Shown here one piece after another: positions 46,116-57,285 of a DNA stretch of 64,000 bases (the first letter of the stretch is position 1; every line of letters starts with the position of its first letter). The notes beneath the pieces were generated by a model. That model ran no database searches, was not told where the DNA came from, and saw nothing but the letters and a program-made list of their open reading frames with translations. The translations under genes were made by a program, and so were the position numbers. The stretch comes from Rheum nobile. Lineage: Eukaryota; Streptophyta; Magnoliopsida; Caryophyllales; Polygonaceae. The stretch lies in assembly GCA_027886185.1 (NCBI GenBank), contig WOAB01000127.1:2108001-2172000 (forward strand), given 5' to 3'.

Positions 46116-48071
46116 TTAGTTCTTGCGAACCCAGACATGCTTATGCTTTCTGGGTGTGGGAGCAACATATTTGATTTCTGGAGGTTTAGCATTCATTTTC
46201 TCCCTAGTGGTTCGAGCAAGTTCCTCATTGTGTTTCTTCAGGAGACACTCTTGTTTGTAGTGACCAGAGTGCCCACAATACCAACATACTCTTTGACACT
46301 TTAGATTAACATACTTGCTCTGTCTAGGCCAAATTGTTTTGTTAGCAATCCTAGAATGAAAATCAATATGATTGGACTTACTGCTTTGAGATTGTTTCAA
46401 CCAGATGGCTTGAGCCTTCTGTCCATGGTACCAAGCCTTACCCTCCTCAGTCGAGTTTGAACAGTTTTTGCCTTTGTTCCCTCCGGAGGAACTTTCCCCC
46501 TTTTCTTTTACAGACTGTTTTCCTTCGACTTTAGAGCCTTTTTGCTTGGTTCCATCAACAGGAAGTTTGGGTTGATAGCCAATCCCAAAGCGAGGTACTT
46601 CCTTTGACTCGGTCTTCTTTTCATTATTGGCTGCAACAAAGACAATATCTTTTGGCTTGTCCTTCTGTTCCTCACTGAGTTTGGTTAGATCACTAGAAAG
46701 TTTTGCATTTCCTAGTTTCAACATTAATGACTCAGCCTCGAGTGAGGAAACAGAGGACTCAAGAGACGTAATCTTCTCAGCGAGCTTAGGACATTCGACA
46801 CATGAACTTGAAGGAAAAGATGAACCTTTCTCAAGCTCGAGCACTTTGTCTGCCCAACCCTGATTTTCTTCGATCAAACTTGAGATCGATTCATCCTTTT
46901 CTTCAATTTGCTCACTGAAAAGACTATTCTCATGAACAAGTTTCTTAATAAAAGATATCAAGCTTTCTTTTGATTTACTTTTCAAGCTTGAGATGAGTTC
47001 AGATTCACTTACCTCAGTTCCCTGTATGCCGCCTTTTGATTTGTCATGGTCTTCTATGGCCATCAAGCATACATCTCTTGAATGAGAAGATTCTTCATCC
47101 TCTGAGTCAGTATCACCCCATGTTGCGACCATTGCTTGCTTCCCTTCACGAACCTGAGGGTGACCAACCTTTTTCTTGAAGCAGTTATTGGCAAAATGTC
47201 CCTTGTGTTGGCAGTGGTAACAAACGACATCCTTCATGTCTCTGTTCCCTTCAGAGGAACTCTGTGTGCCCTTGTTTTGAGACCATATTTTCTTCATAGC
47301 TCTAGTGATGAGAGTCGCATCTTCATCACCGTCCTCATCTTCGTTTTCAACTTGAGATAGGTCAAAGGCACGTTCAACCTTCAAGGCAATGCTTTGAGCC
47401 TTCTCTTCTCCCTTTTTGTTCATCTTGTGGTTGTATACAGATGCGTTGCTTTCAAGCTTGGCAATAACCTCTTCCATGGTGAGAGACTTGACGTCAGTTT
47501 GGGAGTACAGAGCGAGAGCAATTGCGTCCCACTGAGAGTTGAGGCCTTGCATGAAGTGGTGAGTCAGCTTCCAGTGTGGCATTGCTTCACCAAGGAACTG
47601 AAGCTGACCAACGATCCCCTGTAACCTGGAGTAGAACTCTTGAATGTGCTCATCATCTCCTTGAGAAATTTGATCGTACTCCTTCATCAGGGAGATAATC
47701 TTGTTTTTCTTTGTATCTTCATTTCCTTGATGAAGGCGCTTCAAGGCATCCCAGATCTCCTTAGCAGTTTTATAGCTCATGATTTTCTTGAGATCTGAGG
47801 GAGAAAGAGCCATGTGGAGGATCTTCTTGGCCATGTTATTTTTCTCCGATTTCTTCTAGTCCTCATCGGTGTAGTCGATCTTTGGTTTTGGCTTAGTCTC
47901 ATCTTTGTCATTCTTGATGACCAAAGGACCGACTTCTATGACTCTCCAGATCTGTCCGTCGAGGGAACAGATGTGGGACTCGATTTGTTCCACCCACCAA
48001 TCATACTCACCGGCCTTCAACATTGGCGGCTTCCAGAATGAATCACCGATTGCATTGCTTGACGACGACAT
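46116..48071 (-). pseudogene. Sirevirus B gag, near-intact (one stop)
   Basis: ATG at 48069-48071 (MSSSSNAIGDSFWKPPML) and a single frame of about 652 codons broken only by TAG at 47856-47858. The first 80 residues have the Gag N-terminal pattern (WKPPMLKAGEYDWWVEQIESHI). A capsid-like helical region follows (KEIWDALKRLHQGNEDTKKNKI...EFYSRLQGIVGQL). Two CCHC knuckles keep all four ligands (CYHCQHKGHFANNC and CWYCGHSGHYKQEC). A coiled-coil-like Ser/Glu/Leu-rich stretch lies between them. It ends KHKHVWVRKN, where pol would normally start. The product would package RNA into particles, with enzymes supplied by a relative. Confidence 0.85.
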
Positions 48072-48113
48072 CTTTCCTGCAAATTCTGTAACGAAAACAA
48101 TCTAGAGCACCAG

Positions 48114-48125
48114 GCTCTGATACCA
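48114..48125 (-). other. Primer-binding site of Sirevirus B
   Basis: Minus strand TGGTATCAGAGC, initiator tRNA-Met type, two bases inside the 5' LTR. Confidence 0.9.
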
Positions 48126-48127
48126 AT

Positions 48128-49051
48128 TGTTGGATCGTTAGAGTTACGTCTGAGGGAACAAAGGCTTTGTTCCCACAGAAGGCACAACGGATTAAAAACA
48201 ACAAGAAAGATAACAGAACGAACTCACGATATATAGTGGAAACCCTGATTGGCAAAACTAGCTTCTCAAGGAAAAACCACTACCTTCAAGCTTCCCGCTT
48301 GAGAGGATTTTGAAGCGTCTACTTGTCTTATTGATTTCTTGTTCGATTACACTTGTATCCTGGACTCCAACCTCTAGACTTCCCACCTACATTTGAAACC
48401 TCTTCTACACCGATGAATCGAACTCAACCCTCAAAGACTTACAAACACTTCACTCTCTTTTTCTTCTCAATTGAACGCTCTCAGTTCTTCTTTTTCCTCT
48501 TCATGGTTACATAGAAATAAATCCATACTTCTATTAAATACAACTCGGCAAAACCCTAATTGTAACAAGATAATCCTATCTTCCTAAACTTGGTAACAAG
48601 ATGATATTAATTGATTTGAAGAATATTATCTTAACAACCGATATTATCTAAGGAAATAATTCCTAAGATAACATTAACGGATTAAGATAAGATTCTTCTC
48701 TCTCCAAATATATTATCTTAGGAAAGTTTTCCTAAGATAACACATTCGGATTCTCTCTCCAAATCTTCTTTTCGGCGAGATCATTCCAGCCGAAATCCTA
48801 TCCTTTGACCGCGTGATTTCCTTTGATTTGTTTCCATAATCGTCACGCTGGATTTCTTCCTTCCATTCGCAGCTTTGATCTTGTTCGTCACTATAGTTCC
48901 TTGAGAGGTAACAAAGCACATGAACAGAGCTTTGTTCCCTCTGCGATCCTTTGCTGTAATGGTTCCCTGTAACAACTGTCTTTGTTCCTGAAACACTTAG
49001 TACCCATATTAGTTGAATGTTTGTTACCATCAAAACCTAAGGAATTCAACA
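48128..49051 (-). repeat. Sirevirus B 5' LTR
   Basis: 924 bp, nearly identical to 43214-44136. Confidence 0.9.
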
Positions 49052-51036
49052 ATTTAGTTGGGGTAGACTGGATCTATAAAAACATGGATTGAAAAGTGGA
49101 ATCAAAATGTCATTTTCCGATTCCACAACCATGAGCTTCGAAGTAGCTTTCTTGGACATGGATAGATGGGTCAAATGAACAAGGAGCATGAGGACAAAGT
49201 TATGAGGTGGTCCACCCAGTTTATGCCCCCCAAGAGCTATTGTTTCTGAGTTGGGAAACCTATACCCCGAAAATGTGACATCCACAAAACAAGTTTCCGA
49301 ATTTCGAGAAAATATTCATTTTGAGGACCATGGGGAACTAATCGTAACCCAGCGGACGCTGCAATTGTTGCAAGGAGTGGGGTACAAAATGTATGCTAGA
49401 AGGAATCTTGTTACAAGTGTTGGGGATATCCTATTTTTGTGCAACCAGACTCATTGCACTTGTTAAAGTTGTTCTCTTATGTCTTTATGGACAACACACA
49501 CATGACAAGTGATAGTTGTGTATATAAATAATAATTTATTTTTTCATCCGTTTGAGTTGCTTGAGTTGTTTTGTTTTTTTACATGTATTCACAAGTACAA
49601 CATGGATATGGTGGAAATGAATGATTTTACTTCCACTTGCAAGACATTCAACATTGCATATGCATTTATGAGGGACAAAGACACACCTAATCACAAATGA
49701 GAGATGACATGTACACATAAATTGTATGAAGACTTTGGAGTAAAGCCAACGACCATAGTGATTGATCGAGAGTTAAGACTCATCAAAGGGTGATTGTCTG
49801 AACCAAAGGATTCTTGATGAGTTGAAGAAGCTGAATGATAATGTCGATGTGTTGCTCGAATTCCTCCTCAATAAATTTGAGTCTAAGGACCCTTTTCACA
49901 AGCATGAGCGAAATTCCCTTTTTTGTTCCCTAGCCTATATTTTCCTAGGTATTGTTGTTGTGATTTTCATGATTTTGTGTATGTGTTGTATGTTTTCTAT
50001 GACTTTTGTTGTTATGTTGTGATGTTCCCCACTAATGTATAATCAATTCACTCTCATTAATTGTTTTATTGATAATGATTTGTGACTTTTCGGGTTGTTC
50101 TTTGTTTACAATTGATCTTGTGAAGATGTCAAAATGGGAAGTGTCGATTGTTAGATGATCTTGATTCAAGACATGTAACTGTCTCATTGTTCCATACTTT
50201 AAATTTTCTGAAAAATGATATTGCTAGGGGAGAATTTGTTTGCAACTTGATGTACGTACTGTAATATCTATCTAATGGGGAACTTTGAGTTATATTTTGT
50301 ACTAAGTAGTGACTGATGTTTATTTATTCTATAATGATCTATTTTATGGACAATTTTGAGATTAGTTTGTCATTATCAAAAGGGGAATTTTTTTTGAATG
50401 ACGTTGTTCCCTTTTGATGATAATAAACATCATTAGGTTTTATGGTTTACTTGTTCTTATGAAATTAAGGTTAAAGAATGAGTTTGGAAACAATGGAAAC
50501 CAAGAGAAGAAAATCAGAGAAGTAAAGGAAAAAAGAATCAACAAAAGGAACAGAGGCGCTAAGAGAAGGAACAAATGAACTAAGATCACGCGGTATCTAT
50601 GATGTGAAGAGAAAACAAAGAGAAGAGGTGATGGGAGTTCAGTAGAAGATTAGTCAAATATGGAAAGTGGTAATTCGTGATGAATTGAGCTCCAGGCGCA
50701 CTATTTGGATAAAGTTTTACTAAGACTCGATTATGGAAACTATACATCTTTTTCTATGGGATAGAAGAGTTTTGTATTTATGGTAATAGGATTAGATAGA
50801 AACAAGATCTTTAGTTGGCATGTGTTGGTCGACTTAAAGATAGAATGTTAAATATCTAATCCTAAAACTATATGTACAATGTGTCTAGCACTAGGTTTAG
50901 TACGGAATTCATAACATTGGAGCTTATAAAGAAAGAGAGAGGAATATCAAGATACGAGAGAGGAATATCAAGATACAACTTTCGTGAGTACATTGATCTT
51001 GGTTGTATTTACTTGAGTTATTAGGTTATAATCACT
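49052..51036 (+). mobile_element. Fragment C: 3' end of a plus-strand Sirevirus
   Basis: Opposite orientation to its neighbours. From left to right: third-ORF debris with a coiled-coil-like end (LDELKKLNDNVDVLLEFLL near 49810-49870) resembling the C-terminus of the Sirevirus D third ORF (LVELKEIKVLLKLLL); then purine tracts GGGGAGAA, GGGGAAC and AAAAGGGGAA (50227-50386); then an LTR-like segment from about 50389. Its first 60 bp match the reverse complement of the Sirevirus D LTR end (ATGACGTT-GTTCCC, GATGATAATAAACATCATTAGG). It is cut at the left by Sirevirus B and at the right by Sirevirus D. Confidence 0.6.
50389..51036 (+). repeat. LTR of fragment C
   Basis: Starts after a polypurine tract with sequence close to the Sirevirus D LTR (in reverse complement); the middle has diverged. 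A TATAAAG near 50932 could be its TATA box. Its right end is where the D LTR begins. Confidence 0.5.
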
Positions 51037-51960
51037 TGTATTGAATCGCAGTGTGTTAGTCAGGGAATGACAAGACTATTCCCTGGGCAGCGGAAATAAT
51101 ATTTCAGAAAGGTAACGATAACACAGTTCCTTTAGAGATGAAAACACAATCAACCAAATAGTTGCCTTGAGAAAAACCTTTACCTCTAGGTATTACCCTT
51201 AGAGGATTTCAAACGTATACTTTTATTATTAATTAAGTTGTACAATCTCAAAAGTCTACTCTTCACCTAGTCTCACACAAATCCAAGACTTCTAGACTCC
51301 AAGTGTAATCAACTGAACAATAAACACAAGAAACCCTAGACAAGTACTCATAAGTTCGTACCTTGACTTTGGATCTCGATCTTTATCTCTCTACTTTAGA
51401 ATACTCTTGGTTGTTGTGTGCGTTGTACCTTTCCCTAAGGTATTCACGAGTATATACAATCATAGGAAAGATAACTTAGCAATTAACCTAATAGCTCACA
51501 AACTGCTATATAAGGTAACAAATAAGATCTATACCTAATCTAAACTCACAACCTGAAAGATCATTGTTTTCATGTATAAAATACATCATGATATGCTAAA
51601 ATCTTCCTATTTCTTCACTCCTTGCAGCCAAAGAGATTGTGAAATCTTCTATCCATAAATAGCAGTCTTTCCAAAGTTCCCAACACAGTCAGCTATGCGT
51701 CTCCGCATCGTTCCTTTCACGATATTCCCTTTGTTGTTTTTCCTTCACAACACGCATATCACAATTTCATTATTTTCAGCGTCACTGTTCCATTGTTTGT
51801 TTAACGTTCATTGCACTCCTCTGTTTTACTTCTTCTTCTTCTGGTTTCCATTGTTCCCTAATTCTTTCATCAAGCCTAAAACTCATAGAAACAATATAAA
51901 CCATAAAACCTAATGGTGTTTATCATCATCAAAAATAAAGGGAACGTCATAGTTCCAACA
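51037..51960 (-). repeat. Sirevirus D 3' LTR
   Basis: 924 bp; the plus-strand start TGTATTGAATCGCAG corresponds to TGTTGAAACGCAG of the 5' LTR, and the end is CATAGTTCCAACA. Followed by a purine tract on minus and further tracts at about 52122 and 52223. Confidence 0.85.
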
Positions 51961-52240
51961 ATTTACCCATTTTTGATGATGACAAACCGATTCAAAATTG
52001 TCCGATTAAAAACAAATAGTAATAACTAAATCAACATCAGTCATTATGCATCTAAGATCAAGTGTTAAGCAAAGTTTTATATCAAATGAATAACTTCATA
52101 TCATACCTTCAAGTTGCATCATCATTTCCCCTCACTACTAGCATCCTTCAGGAATCATAAAGAGTTAGGAACAATTAACTGTTACATTTCTTCATAGAGT
52201 TCATCACACAATTTTACACACTTCCCCCTTTTGGCATTAT
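51961..52240 (-). promoter_or_regulatory. Polypurine tracts, Sirevirus D
   Basis: On minus: AAAAATGGGTAAAT beside the LTR, AGGGGAAAT near 52122, and AAAAGGGGGAAGT near 52223 preceded by CATAATGCC. Confidence 0.5.
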
Positions 52241-52458
52241 GAAAAGATCAATAATAACCAGTGGAAAAACATACTGGAGCAGCAAATTAATATCAAAATC
52301 ATAATTCATTAATTATCGCAGGGGAGATGATTACAGTCGTCAGAGAAAACTTAGCAAACAACTACAAAAGACTAGAGAGCAAACAACTAGGCACAAAAAC
52401 ATAGAAAATCAAGAAAAAGATAGGATTAATATGGGCTAGGGTAGGAGAGGGTGTCTAC

Positions 52459-53957
52459 TCAAGAATTAGAATCCATCTTATGTTCTTTGTCTCTGTCCAG
52501 GAAGTGGTCAAGCAACAACTTCAGCAACACCTTGATTTCTTTCAGCTCAACCAACACTTGGCTTTGTACTGATCCACCCTTCGAGGAGCCTTCACTTGTT
52601 TCCTTCTTTGTGAGTGCATATGCATGGAAGGTTCCCTTGTCATCCCCTTGATACTTCATCTTTTGACTATTGACCATTTCTAGCTCAGTGGTCAGGGGAA
52701 CATCACCTTCCTCTTTGTAGACACCTTCTTTTTATATCAGCGTCTTGATAAGTTCGGGGTAGGCGAGAGAGTGAGTCTTTGCAGTGCACTTCTCCATATG
52801 CTAAAGAATGACCCTTGGGAGGTCAATCTTCTCCTTGTTCCATAAGTGATCCAGTAGCAGCAAGTCGGTGGTGGTGATGGTATTCCTCTTCTCTTGCCGA
52901 GGAACAACAACCTTCATAATAATTTGATACGCTATCCTCTAGGGCAGCGTCATATGAGATGTGTGAGTCACACCAGACATGGACTAGAAGAGGCACTGAG
53001 CACTTGCCTCCTTGGCCTCTTTCTGTGCAGTTGTGGCCTTGTCACCAGTAATGTCGCAAAACCCACGAATCTCTTTCTGTGCAGGTGTCGCCACACCCAG
53101 CAGAAGCGAGATGTTCTTCGTCGTAAACGATAGTTCCTCCCCATTCACTGTCGATGTTCCCACCATCGTTGAAGCAGATGTAAGCTGAAAGAGGTGATAG
53201 GACTCGCGAATCTGGTCCAGATTGATGATGTCTCGACTTGAGAAGAGATGTTCCCATTCTTGAAAGTTGAGCAACTCTAAAACCTCCTCAAACTCATTCT
53301 CATAGAGAAAGTTGTTTTGAATGAAGAGTTGGGAAGGATCTCTTTACCTTTAGAAACGTCGGGAACAATGGAGTGTTCCCTAGCCTTCTTCTTCTATGCC
53401 TTCTTCGCAGAGCGGAGCATGGTCTTCAATGTTCCAGTTGAGGTCTTGCCAGTTTCGGACTTGGACGTTGGGGAGAACTCCATAGAGGCACGGTGTTCCC
53501 TAGTGATCATTACGTCCGTCTCTTCTTCACTTTCCTCTGAGAGGATTGTGTGCTTAAGTTTGCGGCTAGGAGCCACAGTCTCTATAGGCCTAGCTTCAAG
53601 TTCGGCCTGCACATCAACCATGGCTGCTTCTTCATCAGCAGCCCTATCCATTGCGGGAGAGTTAACGTCTTGGTACGTAGGAGTGGTGACCCCAAGTTCC
53701 ATGGTCGTCACCAGAGATTTTTCCTTAGTCGGTAACGGTACCTTCTCTTGATGTTGTTCCTTCTGAAGATCAACAATGGAGGAGGCACCTTCCTGAGCAA
53801 TCTCCACGATGTTTGGAGCCGCCGTAGAGGATGGCTTGGAGGAGGGTGTGAGAGAGGCTTGTTTGTCTTGAGCAGCGATGATGAGTGCCACCAACTACTT
53901 AGAGGGGAGGTCATCAACATTCATAGGAGGAACGGAGGTTGAGCTTGAGGTGGCCAT
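52459..53957 (-). pseudogene. Sirevirus D third ORF, env-like position
   Basis: ATG at 53955-53957 (MATSSSTSVPPMNVDDLPS). The N-terminal third is Ser/Pro/Glu-rich and disordered, with one early stop near 53896. A conserved-looking core follows in another frame (LNFQEWEHLFSSRDIINLDQIRESYHLF...). It contains the G-x-x-L-x-F-x-x-x-x-I-x-x-L-L-G block seen in plant transposon proteins of this position. A C-terminal heptad-like segment (VLVELKEIKVLLKLLLDHF) ends it. No signal peptide or membrane span is visible, so env-like is positional naming only. Frameshifts and stops lie near 53394 and 52980. An upstream TATA box and CT-rich leader resemble those of Sirevirus A. Confidence 0.6.
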
Positions 53958-54077
53958 TTGATTGTTCTTTGAGGTTGGAGAAAGAGAGAGGGGAGAGCTG
54001 GTAGGTATGGTGATGGCAGAGAGCAAGAAAGAATTAACTAGAATGCAATGTGGGATTAGTGTTTAGGATAGGATAAG

Positions 54078-54085
54078 TATTTATA
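54078..54085 (-). promoter_or_regulatory. Candidate internal TATA box for the third ORF (Sirevirus D)
   Basis: Minus strand TATAAATA in CACCTATAAATACTTATCC, 128 bp before the ATG and followed by a leader rich in CT (CTCTCTCTTTCTCC). Spacing is within 2 bp of Sirevirus A. Confidence 0.5.
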
Positions 54086-54526
54086 GGTGGGGAAGATAAT
54101 TAGCAAGAGGTAATTATGGGAAATTAAAGGATACACTTACCAAAATATCGCAGATATCTTATCCAAGCATGTAACCAAATATTTTCTCTCTCCTCTGATA
54201 ACGGCTAGATTTTCTTCTTTTTTAACATAGTAGTCGTGAAGCAACATTCATCTTCAACTCTTCCAACATTGCACATATTGTTCCATGATCAATGTTCCAT
54301 TCTCTGTTCCACATTAGCCAATGCTCTATTGCTCTGATTCTGAAGACCTTGAGTGGATATAAAAGACTGGTTTGGATATATAATTGGGTTCACACGAAAA
54401 TAAATAAATTTCCAAACAAAATATGGTAGGGAACAAAAAGATCCAGATAATTAAACCCTGTAAAAGTGGTAAACAAAGAGAGATCACGTGGAACGTTTAC
54501 CTGGATCATGACTTAGGTAGGCTAGC

Positions 54527-54555
54527 AACCAATTATCATGTAGGCTTATATTGAG
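54527..54555 (-). promoter_or_regulatory. Conserved TATAAGCC box, Sirevirus D
   Basis: Plus: CCAATTATCATGTAGGCTTATA then TTGAG. GGCTTATA at 54543-54550 is 458 bp upstream of the TATA box (453 in A). Confidence 0.5.
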
Positions 54556-54861
54556 AGTTCAGATATCAAGTTGTTTGCATTGGCAAGAAATAAGATGTTA
54601 TCATGGAAAGTTAAGTCACTTAAGAAATTAGAAGTTGTAAGAGATCATTATATCATGTAACACAAAACACATAGCAAGAATTAATGAATTGAAATTTGTC
54701 AAGTAATAAGCTGCAAAGAAGAAGTTCCCTGAATAAAAATGATCAATGTAGCCAATCATTGAGGGAATAGTGAACATATAATTCCTCAAATTAGAGAGAT
54801 CACCCCAAGGAGCATCCTTAAATGCTCAAAGGGTTTTCTATCTAGTACTTTGGTGAAGATA

Positions 54862-56110
54862 TCAACAACTTGATCTTATGTCCTGGGCACAACATGATGC
54901 AGCAGCTACGTACTCAGCTTCAGGAATGGAAAGTGCAATTGTATTTTGCTTTTTTGATCCGCAAGACACCAAATATGGGCCAAGGAATTGTGTCATCCCA
55001 AAAGTGCTTTTGCGACCCACTAGATGTCCCACAAAAGCATCGTTTGTGAAGCCCATAAGTTCAAACCCACTGTTCCTTGAATACCAAAGGCACATGTGAT
55101 CGTTCCCCTTCAAGTATCTCAAGATACGTTTCACTTCCACCAAGTGTGACTCTTTAGGATTTACCTGAAATCTAGCACAAAGACACATACTAAACATGAT
55201 ATATGGCTTACTTGTCGTTAGATAGAGTAGTGATCCAATCAATCCTCTATACATTGTAGCATCCACGTCTTTGCCATTCAAGTCTACATCAAGGCGAGTT
55301 TTAGGAGAAAGAGAGGTATCAATAGGTTTAGAGTTATCCATATTGTACTTCTTCAACAGTTCTTTGATGTATTTTTGTTGATGTACTCTTGTTCCCTCAG
55401 AGGATTGAGAGACTTGTAATCCATTGAAAATGACAATTCTCCTATCATACTCATCTCAAATTCACTAATCATGAGATTTTTGAATTTCTCTACAAGTGTA
55501 GGGCTAGTAGAACAAAAAATAATATCATCAACATAGACTTCAACAACAAGAATCTCACCATTCTCTTGTCGATCGCACCACGTCTATATCCACTTGGAGA
55601 GAAAGAATTGTGCCAGCCTATCATACCAAGCACGGGGGCTTGCTTAAGGCCATATAGTGCCTTGTCCAACACATACACATGATGGGGATGATCTACATCT
55701 TCAAAGCCAAGGGTTGTTTGACATAGACTTCTTCTTGAAAATAGCCATTCAGGAAGGCGGTTTTGACATCCATTTGGTACAATGTGAAACCTTTGAAGGC
55801 AACACAGGCGATGAGAAGTCGAATGAATTCAATGCGAGCTACTGGAGCATAAGTCTCATCATAATATATCCCTTCTTGTTGGTTGTTGCCTTGTGAAACT
55901 TGTTTCTTGTCACAATTTCACAGTCATCAAGCTTATTCCTAAATACTCAAGGAGTGCCAATGACATGCTTGTAATTAGGAAAAGGGACCAGTCTCCACAC
56001 CTTGTTCCTCTCAAATTGGTGTTACTCTTCTTGCATAGTCACAATCCAGTCTGGTTCCTTCAAAGCTTCCTTGATGGTCTTTGGCTATACAAAAGAGATA
56101 AAAGCATAGA
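54862..56110 (-). pseudogene. Sirevirus D reverse transcriptase and RNase H remnant
   Basis: Copia reverse transcriptase starts near 56100 (KEALKEPDW...NKVWRLVPFP). It keeps SPRAWYDRLAQF and the catalytic YVDDIIF (about 55530), with several stops and frame changes. RNase H follows (SRPDI-equivalent SKPYIMFSMCLCARF, LRYLKGND, FTNDAF for the usual Y-T-D-A-D, PEAEYVAA) and stops at 54862 before its last third. Protease and integrase are not present upstream. Non-functional. Confidence 0.85.
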
Positions 56111-56164
56111 GTCATAGCACACATTTTCTTTATACATGCTTTTAATAAGAGAGATCAAATCCTT

Positions 56165-57226
56165 TTAATCATAATTGACAAGAGATTCTAAAAAGGTTTC
56201 AAGATCTACCTCTTGTTCCTCGTTTGATGGCATCAGAGTCATAGCACACATTTTGTTGTTGGCCAAAGCTTCTGGCTCCTCATCATCAAAGCCAACACAC
56301 TCATCACCCCAATCATCAACAAAAGCTTTTTTTATCATTCCCAGAATTGTCACCATTGGAGTTGTCTGAGTTGTTCCTCTTAGGGTACTTGTTAGCATAG
56401 TGACCATTATCTTTGCAGTTGTGTCGTGTAACGTCTTTGATATCATGTTTCTCACCATTGTTCCCTTCATTCCTGTAGGATTTGCTTTTTGCAATAGAGA
56501 GTTCACTTGTATTTGGTAAGAAGAGCAGTTTTTGGATCAACACCATCCATATTCTCATCATTGTTCTTTCAATCCTTCAACAAAATTTTCAACCATCAAA
56601 TTAATTCCCTTAGGTTTGACCGTTTTGTCTTCATCATCATACTTCTTAATCTTTCCAAACACTTCATGTAGTGTAAGAGTAAGAGTGGAGGGATTTTCTT
56701 TCAGTATTTCCTTGGTCATCTTGTGCATTGGAGGAAGTCCATCAATGATGATTGGAACTTTCTCCTTAGGAATGATTTCTGTATCCTTGACCCCATTAGC
56801 AGTAAGACGAGCGGTAATACCCTCAAATCTAGATTGATATGAGGAAATAGTTTCACCGTCGATCATGGCGAAGTTGTAAAAGTCCTTCTTGGCTTGAAAG
56901 TGTGAGATCTCATGAAGGTCTGTACTTCCCATGTACATTTGCTCCAAAGCGATCCATTTTTCCTTTGCAGTTGCACAAGATTGAACTTGGAATCATGCAA
57001 GCCTTGGAGTTTTTTTCCATGATTTTGTAAGCATCTTGACTCCACGATTTTTTTCCTTTGATAATTTCCTCATCAACAGTTGCATTGCCAACTTCAATGA
57101 CTCTCCAACATTGGTACTCATTACTTTACAGCAAATACTTGAAGATATCCCTCCAGTTTTGTATTGTCCTTCATTGAGGACCATTGCTTTGTCGTTTCCA
57201 ATCCCAACTTTGTGACTTGAAGACAT
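56165..57226 (-). pseudogene. Sirevirus D gag
   Basis: ATG at 57224-57226 (MSSSHKVGIGNDKAMVLNE). Capsid-type segment ISHFQAKKDFYNFAMIDGETISSYQSRF (about 56800-56900) in an open stretch. The CCHC knuckle is destroyed: HNCKDNGHYANKYP has Cys to Arg and Cys to Tyr changes at its outer ligands. It ends in an acidic tail, LESLVNYD, directly next to reverse transcriptase, so the gag C-terminus is lost with protease and integrase. Several frameshifts. Confidence 0.8.
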
Positions 57227-57271
57227 TGTTACATATGGATCTGAAATAAACACACAATCTAGAGCAAACAT

Positions 57272-57283
57272 GCTCTGGTACCA
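57272..57283 (-). other. Primer-binding site of Sirevirus D
   Basis: Minus strand TGGTACCAGAGC, one change from the usual TGGTATCAGAGC. Confidence 0.85.
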
Positions 57284-57285
57284 AT

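Larger units (their letters stand above)
43214..49051 (-). mobile_element. Sirevirus B: gag-only, non-autonomous Ty1/copia element
   Basis: A 5.84-kb minus-strand element with LTRs of 923 and 924 bp (43214-44136, 48128-49051) that differ only at scattered positions, so it inserted recently relative to its neighbours. The flanks AGTTA and ATTTA match at four of five bases. Between the LTRs are a primer-binding site, a long gag with one stop, about 0.6 kb of spacer, the conserved TATAAGCC box, a remnant of the third-ORF region and several polypurine tracts. No protease, integrase, reverse transcriptase or RNase H is present. It therefore resembles gag-carrying non-autonomous elements (TR-GAG-like) that borrow pol in trans. 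Confidence 0.85.

Noticed and set aside
49822..50022. Very hydrophobic C-terminal stretch in fragment C that looks like a membrane anchor for the env-like ORF
   Set aside because: The corresponding DNA in Sirevirus D is T-rich sequence after the ORF stop with similar words, so this is probably a translated 3' untranslated region, not a real anchor.
52131..52139. CACTACTAG as a CACTA left end
   Set aside because: Not followed by AAAAGA or subterminal repeats, and it lies inside the purine-tract region of Sirevirus D; chance match.
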